The notes under the pieces were generated by a model. It was given only the letters and a program-made list of their open reading frames with translations, made no database searches and had not been told where the DNA came from. A DNA stretch of 64,000 nt from Polynucleobacter sp. MG-Unter2-18 (GTDB lineage: Bacteria; Pseudomonadota; Gammaproteobacteria; Burkholderiales; Burkholderiaceae). Position 1 is the first letter of the stretch; every line of letters starts with the position of its first letter. Shown here piece after piece: positions 10,137 to 18,831 of the stretch. The stretch lies in the NCBI RefSeq assembly GCF_018687675.1, contig NZ_CP061302.1, positions 508,192-572,191 on the forward strand. Direction: 5' to 3'. The position numbers were made by a program, and so were the translations under genes.

Positions 10137-11741
10137 ATGATGACTATCCAATTTAGCACTAAGATTTTCGCGCAAGCCGATCTGATTAACCCCAAGCAGC
10201 TCAAAGCAGGCCTTGCCACTTTAGTGGCGCAGAGCTCCGACTGTTTGGTTTTGGCCTACTCAAAGACAGACTTAGATGCTCTAGCGACTGCCAAATCCAA
10301 ATCTGGACTTTTGGTTGAATTAGATCGTCTGCTTGGCGGTTCTGTCACCCATGCCAATCTCGTTGGTGACCTCGATACTCAGCAGGCCTCAACCTGTTTA
10401 ATTCGTGCCGAAAAGTCGTGGGCCGCTTCTGGAGTGAGAGTAAAACGCATTCTTTTGGTTTCTTTGGGTGACATTACTCCCTCTAACGCACGCAGTTTGA
10501 GTGCATATTCAAAAATTGCGCGCGCCGCATTAAAGCAACTCAGCGGTGGCTCCATCCAGAGTGCTTTGTGGTTTATTCCAAGTTTTGCTTTAGGCCATCG
10601 CGCAGAGTTTATTGCCGAAGAAGTCCGCTTGACCATTCAGTATGCCGGGGACCAGGCATATCGCTTTGGGGTTCGCCAACCGGCAATGAAGTTCAAGGCC
10701 AAAGATAAAGCAGATACGTTTAACCATCTCACTTTTGCTGGAAATGATGCTTGTGCTAAGGAGCTCAAGGCTGCAGTCCCCGAGGGCGCTGCAATGGTTG
10801 AGGGTATGAACTTAGCCAAAGACTTGGGTAACTTGCCTCCCAATGTTTGTACGCCAACTTATTTGGGTAAGGCGGCGCAAGGCTTAAGTAAAAAGACTGG
10901 TTTAAAGGTTGAGGTTTTGGGTCGCAAGCAAATTGAAGCTTTAGGTATGGGCTCATTTTTATCTGTAGCCCAAGGTTCAGATACGCCACCGCAATTTATT
11001 GTGATGCGTCACCTCGGAGGTAAAGTAGGTGAGGCTCCAATTGTGCTGGTGGGTAAGGGTATTACTTTTGACACTGGCGGTATTTCTCTTAAGCCTGGTG
11101 AGGCGATGGACGAGATGAAGTACGACATGTGCGGCGCCGCATCTGTCATTGGTACGATGTACGCTACAGCTTTGATGAAGTTGAAAAAGAATGTCATTGG
11201 TGTGATTCCGACTTGTGAAAATATGCCTTCCGGTAATGCCACTCGCCCTGGCGATATTGTGAAGAGTATGTCGGGGCAAACGATTGAGATTCTTAATACC
11301 GATGCTGAAGGACGCTTGATCCTGTGTGATGCCTTAACTTATGTTGAGCGCTTCAAGCCTAAGGCGGTGATTGATGTAGCTACCTTAACTGGCGCCTGCA
11401 TCATTGCCTTGGGTCATGTACATAGCGGCGTTTTCTCTGATGATGAGGGATTAGTCAGTTCACTCACGAAGGCAGGTCATGCCTCTTTAGATACTGTGTG
11501 GCGTTTGCCGTTGGATGCTGCTTATCACGAGCAGTTGAAATCGAACTTTGCAGATGTGGCGAATATTGGTGGACGTCCCGCAGGTAGCGTGACTGCAGCC
11601 TGTTTCTTATCGCGCTTCACCGAGAAATATAAATGGGCTCACTTAGATATCGCAGGTACTGCATGGAAGAGTGGCGCTGCGAAAGGTTCTACTGGGCGCC
11701 CAGTTCCCTTGCTTGTAAATTACTTACTAGAGCAAAAGTAA
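10137..11741 (+). CDS. pepA: Leucyl aminopeptidase (M17)
   Basis: Cytoplasmic dinuclear-metal aminopeptidase that removes N-terminal residues from peptides; PepA homologues can also bind DNA. The C-terminal catalytic domain has the metal and active-site blocks VGKGITFDTGGISLKPG and the M17 signature NTDAEGRLILCDALTY. Length 534 is slightly above the 503 of E. coli. Two ATGs open the ORF (ATGATG). It is followed after 3 bp by holC. Confidence 0.96.
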   Translation: MMTIQFSTKIFAQADLINPKQLKAGLATLVAQSSDCLVLAYSKTDLDALATAKSKSGLLVELDRLLGGSVTHANLVGDLDTQQASTCLIRAEKSWAASGVRVKRILLVSLGDITPSNARSLSAYSKIARAALKQLSGGSIQSALWFIPSFALGHRAEFIAEEVRLTIQYAGDQAYRFGVRQPAMKFKAKDKADTFNHLTFAGNDACAKELKAAVPEGAAMVEGMNLAKDLGNLPPNVCTPTYLGKAAQGLSKKTGLKVEVLGRKQIEALGMGSFLSVAQGSDTPPQFIVMRHLGGKVGEAPIVLVGKGITFDTGGISLKPGEAMDEMKYDMCGAASVIGTMYATALMKLKKNVIGVIPTCENMPSGNATRPGDIVKSMSGQTIEILNTDAEGRLILCDALTYVERFKPKAVIDVATLTGACIIALGHVHSGVFSDDEGLVSSLTKAGHASLDTVWRLPLDAAYHEQLKSNFADVANIGGRPAGSVTAACFLSRFTEKYKWAHLDIAGTAWKSGAAKGSTGRPVPLLVNYLLEQK

Positions 11742-11744
11742 TTC

Positions 11745-12209
11745 ATGGCCCGGATTGATTTTCATGGCAATGTTAGCAACAAGCTGGAATACGCTTGTCG
11801 CTTAACACGCAAGATCTGGAGTGCCACGCCCGTCGGTGAGCCTGTTCGCAATATTGTGATGGTGGGCGAGAAAGCAGATCTCAAAAAGTTAGATGAATTA
11901 CTGTGGGCATTTAGTGCAACAGATTTTTTGCCCCATTGCTTGATTGAAGATGAGGTGGCAATTGATACACCCATTTTGCTGTCAGATAATTTTCTATCAC
12001 CTGCTTTATCTCATCTTCCCCATGCAGATGTATTGATTCATTTGGGAATGCGTATGCCGTCTGACGTTCCAGGTTTACTTGCCCGCTTTCCTCGAATTGT
12101 GGAGGTTGTGACGATTGATGAAGCGGAGCGCCTTGCTGGTCGTGAGCGTTACAAAACTTATCGTGACTTAGGTCACGAGCTGCACAACTTCGATCAATCT
12201 AAAGCGTGA
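11745..12209 (+). CDS. holC: DNA polymerase III chi subunit
   Basis: Clamp-loader accessory subunit that links DNA polymerase III to single-strand binding protein. The 154-residue sequence matches HolC in layout: [21 protein letters not shown] at the N-terminus, the central [14 protein letters not shown] segment, PILLSDN, and the C-terminal RFPRIVEVV block followed by [14 protein letters not shown]. It follows pepA by 3 bp and precedes lgt by 19 bp. pepA-holC adjacency is widespread in proteobacteria and supports the call. Confidence 0.92.
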   Translation: MARIDFHGNVSNKLEYACRLTRKIWSATPVGEPVRNIVMVGEKADLKKLDELLWAFSATDFLPHCLIEDEVAIDTPILLSDNFLSPALSHLPHADVLIHLGMRMPSDVPGLLARFPRIVEVVTIDEAERLAGRERYKTYRDLGHELHNFDQSKA

Positions 12210-12228
12210 TTATTGTTCGCGCCTCAGT

Positions 12229-13026
12229 ATGTTGATTCATCCCGAATTTGATCCTGCCGTAATTCGCATTGGCTCGTTTGCCATCCACTGGTATGGCTTG
12301 ATGTATCTCTTGGCGTTTGCTCAATTTTTATTACTGGGTCGTTTGCGTATACGCGCTCCGCGATACCAATCCTTGGGATGGTCATATAAAGACCTTGAGG
12401 ATCTTTTATTTGTTGGTGTCTTAGGCGTAGTACTGGGTGGACGTTTGGGTTACACCTTGTTCTACATGCCAGGCTACTACCTCGCAAATCCCCTGAGTAT
12501 TTTCAAGATCTGGGAAGGTGGCATGTCTTTTCATGGCGGACTCTTGGGTGTTTTGCTTGCATTGCTCTGGTTTGCTTATCGTCGCAAAGTTTCATTCTTT
12601 GTTGTCAGTGATTTAGTTGCGCCACTAGTACCATTTGGTCTGGCATTTGGTCGATTGGGTAATTTTATTAATGGCGAACTGTGGGGCAGGCCGACAGACT
12701 TACCTTGGGCGATGGTTTTCCCAATGGTTGACTCCATTCCCCGTCATCCCTCCCAGATTTACCAGTTTTTTGGTGAGGGAATTTGTCTAGGCATCATTCT
12801 TTGGATTTATTCCAGCAAGCCTCGTAGGGTGGGGCAGATTTCAGGCCTATTTTTATTGGGTTATGGTGTTTGTCGTTTCTTGGCAGAATTCGCTCGAGAG
12901 CCAGATGCCTTCTTGGGGCTTCTAGGTCTAGGTCTTTCCATGGGTCAGTGGCTTTCTATACCCATGATCATTTTCGGAATTTACCTTATAGTGAGGATAA
13001 ATACGAAAACAGGTGCTTATCAGTAG
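12229..13026 (+). CDS. lgt: Prolipoprotein diacylglyceryl transferase
   Basis: Integral inner-membrane enzyme that moves diacylglycerol from phosphatidylglycerol to the lipobox cysteine of prolipoproteins. Conserved blocks include [34 protein letters not shown] with its essential His, and the Lgt signature [16 protein letters not shown] near residues 142-157. There are about seven membrane helices and 265 residues, as expected. It is probably the last gene of the pepA-holC-lgt transcript, since 129 bp follow before the next start. Confidence 0.96.
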   Translation: MLIHPEFDPAVIRIGSFAIHWYGLMYLLAFAQFLLLGRLRIRAPRYQSLGWSYKDLEDLLFVGVLGVVLGGRLGYTLFYMPGYYLANPLSIFKIWEGGMSFHGGLLGVLLALLWFAYRRKVSFFVVSDLVAPLVPFGLAFGRLGNFINGELWGRPTDLPWAMVFPMVDSIPRHPSQIYQFFGEGICLGIILWIYSSKPRRVGQISGLFLLGYGVCRFLAEFAREPDAFLGLLGLGLSMGQWLSIPMIIFGIYLIVRINTKTGAYQ

Positions 13027-13155
13027 TTAAAAATCCGATTTTCTGGCTCTTTTGTAGTTAAGTTCCTTAAATGACCTTAATTACCCATGAAAACTTGGTT
13101 TTTTTGCTGATTGTGCTTAGTTTCAGGCCATATTTACCTCAATCGAAAGAAATCC

Positions 13156-14460
13156 ATGCTGGAGAAGCTCACTAAAGCTCGAAATTTGTCTAAGGCAAAT
13201 AACGCTATCAAGCGCTTGATATCGGAGCGAGGAGAATCCAATGCGCTTAGCATGGCTGATGATGTGGTTAACAACTATCGTAAGTTGTCAAAAGATCAAT
13301 ACGTTTCATTCTTTACCTTTCTGTTTGAGAAGCTCAACCCTCAAGCAGATGCAGTACTGAAAGCGGCACAAAATTTTGTAGCTGACTCTAGTGCACGCAA
13401 TTACATCCAGTTGCAAAAAGTTTCTGAGTCTCCTCGTCAAGAATTCTTCCGCCGCTTAAATCGTGCCAGCCATGGCACCGCAGCTGTAGTACAAATGCGC
13501 CGTGATTTATTGCAGCTATTGGATAAAAAGCCTGAGTTGGCTGCCGTGGATTTCGATATGCGTCACTTATTGTCTTCTTGGTTTAATCCGGGATTTCTGA
13601 AAATGCATCAGGTGGACTGGAAATCCCCTGCAGAGGTCCTTGAGAAGCTGATTCAACATGAGGCCGTTCATGCGATTGATGGTTGGGATGACCTGCGTCG
13701 CCGCCTGCAGCCAGATCGCCGTTGTTTTGCCTTCTTTCATCCGCAACTTCCAAGTGAGCCTCTCATTTTTGTGGAGGTGGCGCTCCTACCTGAGATTCCA
13801 ACGGTGATCACACCTTTGGTTGATAAAAAAGCAGAAACAGTAGATCAGGCATCCCAATATAAAGTCGCCGTTTTTTATTCGATTAGCAATTGCGAGTCTG
13901 GACTTCGCGGCGTATCGATGGGGAACTTTTTAATTAAGCGGGTAGCCGAACAATTGCATGCAGAGTTCCCTGGAATAAAAACCTTTGTGACTTTGTCGCC
14001 TATTCCAGGATTCATGGATTGGGTGGCTGCTGGTGCGAATTTAGGCGATGGCGTGCCAGCCGATAGACTGAAGCCAAACCTCAAGGCGGCGCGAGATGCT
14101 GCTTTGGCAGTGCTGGGGCTCGAGAGTCAATCCTGGGTTGAGCGTTTAGCGGCTGGATGGCACCCCGATTTAGCTTCTGAAAAAGAAAAAGTAGCTTTAT
14201 TGAGCTTAGCAAGCCTGTATTTGGGTCTTGCCTCAACTGGGCGCGATGGTAATCCGGTGGCGAAATTTCATTTGGGTAATGGTGCCAAATTGCATCTGGT
14301 GAACTGGGCGGGCGATCTATCACGCAAAGGGCTGCGTCAATCCGCCGGTTTGATGGTCAACTACCTTTACGACCTGGGAAGCGTGGAGGATAACCATGAG
14401 CGCTTTGCCAATGGTGAAATCGTGTATTCGAGAGCTGTAGGCCGCCTCATGGCTCCCTAG
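13156..14460 (+). CDS. Malonyl-CoA decarboxylase
   Basis: Converts malonyl-CoA to acetyl-CoA and CO2. The sequence carries the MCD family blocks FHPQLPSEPLIFVEVALL, FYSISNCESGLRGVSMGNFL, TLSPIPGFMDW and PVAKFHLGNGAKLH in their normal order, with an all-helical N-terminal domain before about residue 140. I chose the ATG that gives MLEKLTKARN; an in-frame TTG at 13111 would add 15 residues that look non-conserved. With the malonyl-CoA synthetase 1.2 kb downstream, it forms a two-enzyme route malonate to malonyl-CoA to acetyl-CoA. The protein is equivalent to MatA of rhizobia, though I leave the symbol open. Confidence 0.93.
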   Translation: MLEKLTKARNLSKANNAIKRLISERGESNALSMADDVVNNYRKLSKDQYVSFFTFLFEKLNPQADAVLKAAQNFVADSSARNYIQLQKVSESPRQEFFRRLNRASHGTAAVVQMRRDLLQLLDKKPELAAVDFDMRHLLSSWFNPGFLKMHQVDWKSPAEVLEKLIQHEAVHAIDGWDDLRRRLQPDRRCFAFFHPQLPSEPLIFVEVALLPEIPTVITPLVDKKAETVDQASQYKVAVFYSISNCESGLRGVSMGNFLIKRVAEQLHAEFPGIKTFVTLSPIPGFMDWVAAGANLGDGVPADRLKPNLKAARDAALAVLGLESQSWVERLAAGWHPDLASEKEKVALLSLASLYLGLASTGRDGNPVAKFHLGNGAKLHLVNWAGDLSRKGLRQSAGLMVNYLYDLGSVEDNHERFANGEIVYSRAVGRLMAP

Positions 14461-14567
14461 TGTTTTCCCTTGTATGGACTTTTGCAGCAGGCCTTAAGTA
14501 CCCTTAGAATAAGCCCTGTATTTATAAAAATGAAGACAATTATTAGATTGATCCAAAAGGAGACAAA

Positions 14568-15563
14568 ATGTTTAATCAAAAAAACAAGTCAGCATTTTCT
14601 TTGAGCATGCTTAAGAAGGCAGCGTTTTTAGTCTGTGCAGCCCCACTTACAGTATTTGCGCAAGAGTGGCCAGCTAAGCAGATCACATTCTTAAATCCGT
14701 TCCCAGCTGGTGGTGGAACCGATGCTTTTGCAAGACCTTTGGCTGCGCAGTTAACAGAGCAGCTGGGTAAGCAAGTCATTATTGATAACCGCGGTGGTGC
14801 AGGCGGCACTGTTGGCGCCTCAGTTGCTGCTAAGGCTGCTCCTGATGGTTACACCTGGTTCATTGGTGCTACCCATCACACTATTGCACCTTCGATGTAT
14901 AAGAATTTAGATTACGACATTGAGAAGAGCTTTATTCCAGTTGCTATGCTGGCAAACGTTCCTCAGGTCTTGGTGGTCAATCCACAGCGCGTGAGTGCAC
15001 GCAATGCTAAAGAGTTCATTGAGCTCATGAAGAAGAATCCTGGCCAATATAACTTTGCTAGCGCTGGTAGTGGCACAGTTCATCACCTGGCTGGTGAATT
15101 ATTTAAGATTCAAACAGGTACCTTCATTACGCACATTCCATATCGTGGTGCAGGCCCCGCTATGAATGACTTGTTAGCTGGTCAAGTTGATCTTGAATTT
15201 GATGGTCTTGCAACTTCAGCCCCACAAATTAATGCCGGTAAGTTAGTGGCAATTGCTGTGGCATCAAATAAGCGCTCAACTGCGATTCCGAACGTGCCTA
15301 CTTTCAAGGAAGCTGGCTTGCCTGATTATGAAGTATCTACTTGGTACTCTATTTTTGCTCCAGCTGGTACTCCTAAGCCAATCGTAGACAAAATGATCGT
15401 TGAAGTACAAAAGGCTTTGAATACACCTAAGCTCAAATCGATCTGGGAAAAGAACGGTTCCGATACGCCTAATTTGTATGGTGAAGCTTTCGGCAGGCAG
15501 GTTCGTGCCGACGTAGCGCGTTGGTCTGGTGTGGTTAAGAAATCTGGTGCTACTTTAGATTAA
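14568..15563 (+). CDS. Tripartite tricarboxylate transporter binding protein (Bug/TctC)
   Basis: Periplasmic solute-binding protein of the Bug family, which is greatly expanded in Burkholderiales. It has a signal peptide (hydrophobic core AAFLVCAAPLTVFA, probable cleavage before QEWPAKQ), then the family motif ITFLNPFPAGGGTDAFARPLA and the ligand-loop segment DNRGGAGGTVGA. A strong ribosome site (AAAGGAGA) precedes the ATG. No TctA or TctB membrane gene is adjacent, so it must share a permease encoded elsewhere. Position between malonyl-CoA decarboxylase and synthetase suggests malonate as ligand, which is inference. Confidence 0.92.
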   Translation: MFNQKNKSAFSLSMLKKAAFLVCAAPLTVFAQEWPAKQITFLNPFPAGGGTDAFARPLAAQLTEQLGKQVIIDNRGGAGGTVGASVAAKAAPDGYTWFIGATHHTIAPSMYKNLDYDIEKSFIPVAMLANVPQVLVVNPQRVSARNAKEFIELMKKNPGQYNFASAGSGTVHHLAGELFKIQTGTFITHIPYRGAGPAMNDLLAGQVDLEFDGLATSAPQINAGKLVAIAVASNKRSTAIPNVPTFKEAGLPDYEVSTWYSIFAPAGTPKPIVDKMIVEVQKALNTPKLKSIWEKNGSDTPNLYGEAFGRQVRADVARWSGVVKKSGATLD

Positions 15564-15611
15564 TTAGTTGTTGTTTGAATTGTTTTTATTGTTTGGTTTT
15601 TTGAGGCTCGA

Positions 15612-17135
15612 ATGAATTTATATTCCTTGTTGGAAACAGGTTTTCCAGAAGATAAGCAGGCTTGTGCATTGGAAACGCATGATGGTTTGTACTACTCCTG
15701 GAGTGATCTGGAGCGTGCTACTTCCAAGATGGCAAACCTACTGAAGAGCCTCAAATTACCAGCAGGATCTCGTGTTGCTGTTCAGGTTGAAAAATCGCCT
15801 GAGGCACTCTTTCTGTATCTAGCAACTGTAAAAGCAGGCTATGTTTATCTACCTCTGAATACTGCCTATCAAGCGGCGGAGATTCAGTACTTTCTAGAGA
15901 ATGCTGAGCCTGCGGTAGTTGTCTGTAGCAGCAAAAACTTCTCATGGGTTTCTAAGGTTGCTTTTAAAGCTGGCACTAAGCATGTCTTTACTTTAGATGA
16001 GGATCGCAAAGGCACCTTATTAGAGCGTGCCGCTGGTCAAAGCGATAAGTTCAAAACTGTTGCTGTAAAGGATGATGATTTAGCGGCTATCTTGTATACC
16101 TCCGGTACAACTGGTCGTAGCAAGGGTGCAATGTTGACTCATAAAAACTTGGGCAGTAATGCACAGGTATTGCAAAAGTTTTGGGGCTGGAAAAAAGGTG
16201 ATGTCTTATTGCATGCGCTCCCAATCTTCCATGTACACGGATTATTTGTGGCTGCGCACGGGGCATTAATTAACGGTAGCAAAATGATTTGGTTGCCACG
16301 TCTAGATACTGCGCAATTGATTCATCACATGCCAAATTCCACTGTGATGATGGGTGTACCGACTTTCTATGTTCGACTACTCGCAGATAAAAACTTTAAT
16401 AAGAGCGTCACGCGCAATATGCGCCTGTTTGTTTCTGGTTCTGCTCCACTACTGACTGAAACATTTAACTCTTTTAAAGAAGTGATTGGGCAACCCATTC
16501 TTGAGCGCTATGGCATGAGTGAAACTGTGATGCTTGTTTCTAATCCATATAAAGGTAATCGCGTAGGTGGGTCGGTTGGCTTACCTCTACCTGGTGTCAA
16601 AGTACGCGTGGTGAATGAAAGTAATAAGCCTTGTGGTACTGATGAAATTGGCAGCATCCAAGTGAAGGGTCCGAATATATTTAAGGGCTACTGGCGCATG
16701 CCAGAAAAGACTGCCGAAGAATTTACTAAAGATGGCTGGTTCAAGACTGGTGACGTTGGTCGCTGGGGTGGTGATGCTAATGGTGGTAAAGCACCCAAGG
16801 ATTACCTCTGCATCGTTGGACGTAGCAAGGATTTAATTATTTCTGGTGGGTATAACGTATATCCAAAAGAGATCGAAAGTTTTATCGATGATATGGACGG
16901 CGTGGATGAGAGTGCTGTGATTGGTATTCCGCATCCTGATTTTGGTGAGGCGGTAATGGCGGTAGTTGTGCCAAAAGCAGGCGCTAAGTTGGACTCCCAG
17001 GCCATGATTGCAACACTAAAAACACAAATCGCAAATTTTAAGATTCCTAAGCGTTTAGAGATTGTCTCTGACTTACCTCGTAATGCAATGGGTAAGGTTC
17101 AGAAGAATATTCTGCGTCAGCAATACACTAGCTAA
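15612..17135 (+). CDS. matB: Malonyl-CoA synthetase (malonate--CoA ligase)
   Basis: Acyl-adenylate-forming enzyme that makes malonyl-CoA from malonate, ATP and CoA. The AMP-binding signature ILYTSGTTGRSKGAMLTH lies near residues 160-177, followed by HALPIFHVHGLF, ERYGMSE, the hinge TKDGWFKTGDVGRW, and the C-terminal catalytic lysine in PRNAMGKVQKN. Length 507 and the HVHGLF/YGMSE context match MatB proteins. The flanking malonyl-CoA decarboxylase and Bug gene support malonate over other short dicarboxylates such as methylmalonate, but the two cannot be told apart by reading. Confidence 0.92.
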   Translation: MNLYSLLETGFPEDKQACALETHDGLYYSWSDLERATSKMANLLKSLKLPAGSRVAVQVEKSPEALFLYLATVKAGYVYLPLNTAYQAAEIQYFLENAEPAVVVCSSKNFSWVSKVAFKAGTKHVFTLDEDRKGTLLERAAGQSDKFKTVAVKDDDLAAILYTSGTTGRSKGAMLTHKNLGSNAQVLQKFWGWKKGDVLLHALPIFHVHGLFVAAHGALINGSKMIWLPRLDTAQLIHHMPNSTVMMGVPTFYVRLLADKNFNKSVTRNMRLFVSGSAPLLTETFNSFKEVIGQPILERYGMSETVMLVSNPYKGNRVGGSVGLPLPGVKVRVVNESNKPCGTDEIGSIQVKGPNIFKGYWRMPEKTAEEFTKDGWFKTGDVGRWGGDANGGKAPKDYLCIVGRSKDLIISGGYNVYPKEIESFIDDMDGVDESAVIGIPHPDFGEAVMAVVVPKAGAKLDSQAMIATLKTQIANFKIPKRLEIVSDLPRNAMGKVQKNILRQQYTS

Positions 17136-17153
17136 AAGCAGTAAGTCGGTTTC

Positions 17154-17972
17154 TTAAAAACCAAATGCCTTGCGGCTTTCATTAAACATGAAGGCTGCAA
17201 GCATAAAGAGCATGACACCGAAGATGCGTTTGAGCTGAGCTACATTGAGCTTCCTGGCCATCTTTGCGCCTAGTGGGGCGGTGAATATGCTGACTGCCAC
17301 AATGCAGAGTACTGCTGGTACGTAAACAAACCCAAGTGAACCTTCGGGAAGGTTAGGGTTGCCCCAACTTCCATACATGTAACCGATCGTCGCTGCAGCT
17401 GCAATCGGAAATCCTAAGCCTGAAGAACTGGCCATCGCAGTATGTGGTTTGACGTTGCACCAAAGCATAAACGGCACAGTAATAAATGCTCCGCCTGCAC
17501 CTACTAGGCTCGCAATTACGCCTGTTAGCGCTCCAAATGAGAAAAGACCAAATGCACCGGGTAATTCTCGTCCAGCCGTAGGCTTTTTATTAATGATCAT
17601 TTGGATCGAGGTGTAGACAATAAAAATGGCGAAGAAGAGGGATAGCCAGGAGGTGTTGATCGCCTCAAAAATCTCACTACCACCAACTAGGCTGCCAATC
17701 ACTAGGCCGGGACTGAGTGCTGCCACTAACTTCCAATCGATCGAGTTGTGTTTGTGATGCGCCCAGATGGCTGAGGTGGTGGTGAAGAGGATAGTAGCCA
17801 TACCAGTCGCAATAGCCATATGTACGATGATGTTTTGGCTAAACCCTAAATGATTGAAGACCACAATCATGAATGGCACCAAAATCATGCCGCCTCCAAT
17901 ACCTAAGAGACCTGCTAGAAAGCCCGATATGCTTCCGCACAACATTAGCATTGCGATATCGGCTATCGACAT
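17154..17972 (-). CDS. TSUP-family sulfite/organic anion exporter (TauE/SafE)
   Basis: Eight-helix inner-membrane transporter of the TauE/SafE family. The two half-repeats are visible: GFLAGLLGIGGGMILVPFM near residues 18-36 and GVIASLVGAGGAFITVPFM near residues 155-173, each with the glycine-rich motif typical of the family. Family members export sulfite, sulfoacetate or other small anions. It converges on matB with 18 bp between stops. Substrate is unknown; proximity to the malonate module is not evidence because the strand differs. Confidence 0.88.
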   Translation of the reverse strand: MSIADIAMLMLCGSISGFLAGLLGIGGGMILVPFMIVVFNHLGFSQNIIVHMAIATGMATILFTTTSAIWAHHKHNSIDWKLVAALSPGLVIGSLVGGSEIFEAINTSWLSLFFAIFIVYTSIQMIINKKPTAGRELPGAFGLFSFGALTGVIASLVGAGGAFITVPFMLWCNVKPHTAMASSSGLGFPIAAAATIGYMYGSWGNPNLPEGSLGFVYVPAVLCIVAVSIFTAPLGAKMARKLNVAQLKRIFGVMLFMLAAFMFNESRKAFGF

Positions 17973-17977
17973 GAATT

Positions 17978-18150
17978 CCCCGCCTTAGCCGCTAGGCCGT
18001 CATCCTGAACCCTAAGGTTCAAGGTGGAACGGCTACTCTGCTTCGGGTGCATTAAGAAGTTCAGGGAGTGAACAGCGCGAAGCTGCCACTGTGAAAATTC
18101 GAAACGCTCACGCCCGCAGTGTAAAGATCGTTCCTGATGCTTGCGCATCG
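17978..18150 (-). ncRNA. ssrS: 6S RNA
   Basis: Small RNA that mimics an open promoter and binds sigma-70 RNA polymerase in stationary phase. On the minus strand the segment contains the strongly conserved 3' half, CCACCUUGAACCUUAGGGUU followed by CAGGAUGACGGCCU and AGCGGC, matching the E. coli 6S core around CACCUUGAACC and GGGUUCAAGG. It lies directly behind zapA, the standard proteobacterial position. The outer ends are uncertain. A GATGC/GCATC hairpin with a 4-base loop (18136-18149) overlaps the 5' side and may belong to the zapA 3' end instead. Confidence 0.85.
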
Positions 18151-18152
18151 GT

Positions 18153-18515
18153 TCAAGGAACTATTGGCCTTGGCGAACCAGGCAGGGAAAGAGTTTGCAT
18201 CAGGGCATCCACCTGATCTTCCAGAGCATAAATTTCATTCTGGAGTCGAGTAATTTCTTCTGAATTAGAGTTGGATGAACTGCTCTGTGCTGAAGTAATT
18301 TGAGATGCAGTTTGTAGCTTAATGAGATCACCTGCAATCTTCAGCGCGGCCATCATGCTCGCACGTTCAATGCTGCGATTACCACCATTAATTGCCAGTT
18401 GAATTTGCTCATCGACTAATGTGCAAGCTGCACGAAGCAGCGGCTCATGCTCAGTGCTCGTAGCTAAAGTAATTTTTTGACCGGCGAGGGTTACTTCAAT
18501 GCGTTGTTGGCTCAT
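18153..18515 (-). CDS. zapA: Cell division protein ZapA
   Basis: Small FtsZ-ring stabiliser that crosslinks FtsZ filaments. The N-terminal beta/alpha part (RIEVTLAGQKITLATSTEHEP) and the later long coiled coil (EEITRLQNEIYALEDQVDALMQTL) match ZapA, with RASMMAALKIAGDLIKLQ between. Two in-frame ATGs occur 6 bp apart; the ribosome site AGAGG directly touches the first (18521) and is 6 bp from the second, so I chose the second. It overlaps the upstream coiled-coil gene by 20 bp and is followed by 6S RNA. Confidence 0.92.
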   Translation of the reverse strand: MSQQRIEVTLAGQKITLATSTEHEPLLRAACTLVDEQIQLAINGGNRSIERASMMAALKIAGDLIKLQTASQITSAQSSSSNSNSEEITRLQNEIYALEDQVDALMQTLSLPGSPRPIVP

Positions 18516-18780
18516 TGTCATCCTCTGGATTAGTTGGTGTCACGGGCTCACTGAGCAAGTTCAATTGACGTCCATCACTCTGCTCTGGCAGGCGACTCAA
18601 AATATGCTGAACCCGTTTTTGTGCATCCTCAATTTTGGTCTCAAGTTGTACGCGATCCTGATGCAGCGCTTTAACGGCATCAGAAATGAGCTGAATTTTT
18701 CCGGCTAGCCTCTGCAGAGATGCGGCTATCGGATCAGGTTCAGCGGAGTCGCTTGGGACGTGAGGGGTGTACTCGGTCAT
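18496..18780 (-). CDS. Small coiled-coil protein encoded upstream of zapA
   Basis: 94-residue protein with no named family I can assign. Residues 18-63 (AASLQRLAGKIQLISDAVKALHQDRVQLETKIEDAQKRVQHILSRL) have a heptad-like spacing of hydrophobics consistent with a coiled coil; both ends are acidic and disordered-looking. The gene overlaps zapA by 20 bp, so translation is probably coupled. Position and shape resemble other small divisome coiled coils such as ZapB, but I see no sequence match that would justify that name. Confidence 0.8.
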   Translation of the reverse strand: MTEYTPHVPSDSAEPDPIAASLQRLAGKIQLISDAVKALHQDRVQLETKIEDAQKRVQHILSRLPEQSDGRQLNLLSEPVTPTNPEDDNEPTTH

Positions 18781-18831
18781 ATAGGCATTGTAGCCTTAGG
18801 GAAATGCTTTGTGGAACCCCCGATTTTGGGC

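Noticed and set aside
17154..17972. TSUP exporter as malonate permease
   Set aside because: It is on the opposite strand, convergent with matB, and the family is mostly linked to sulfite and sulfonate export; no evidence for malonate.
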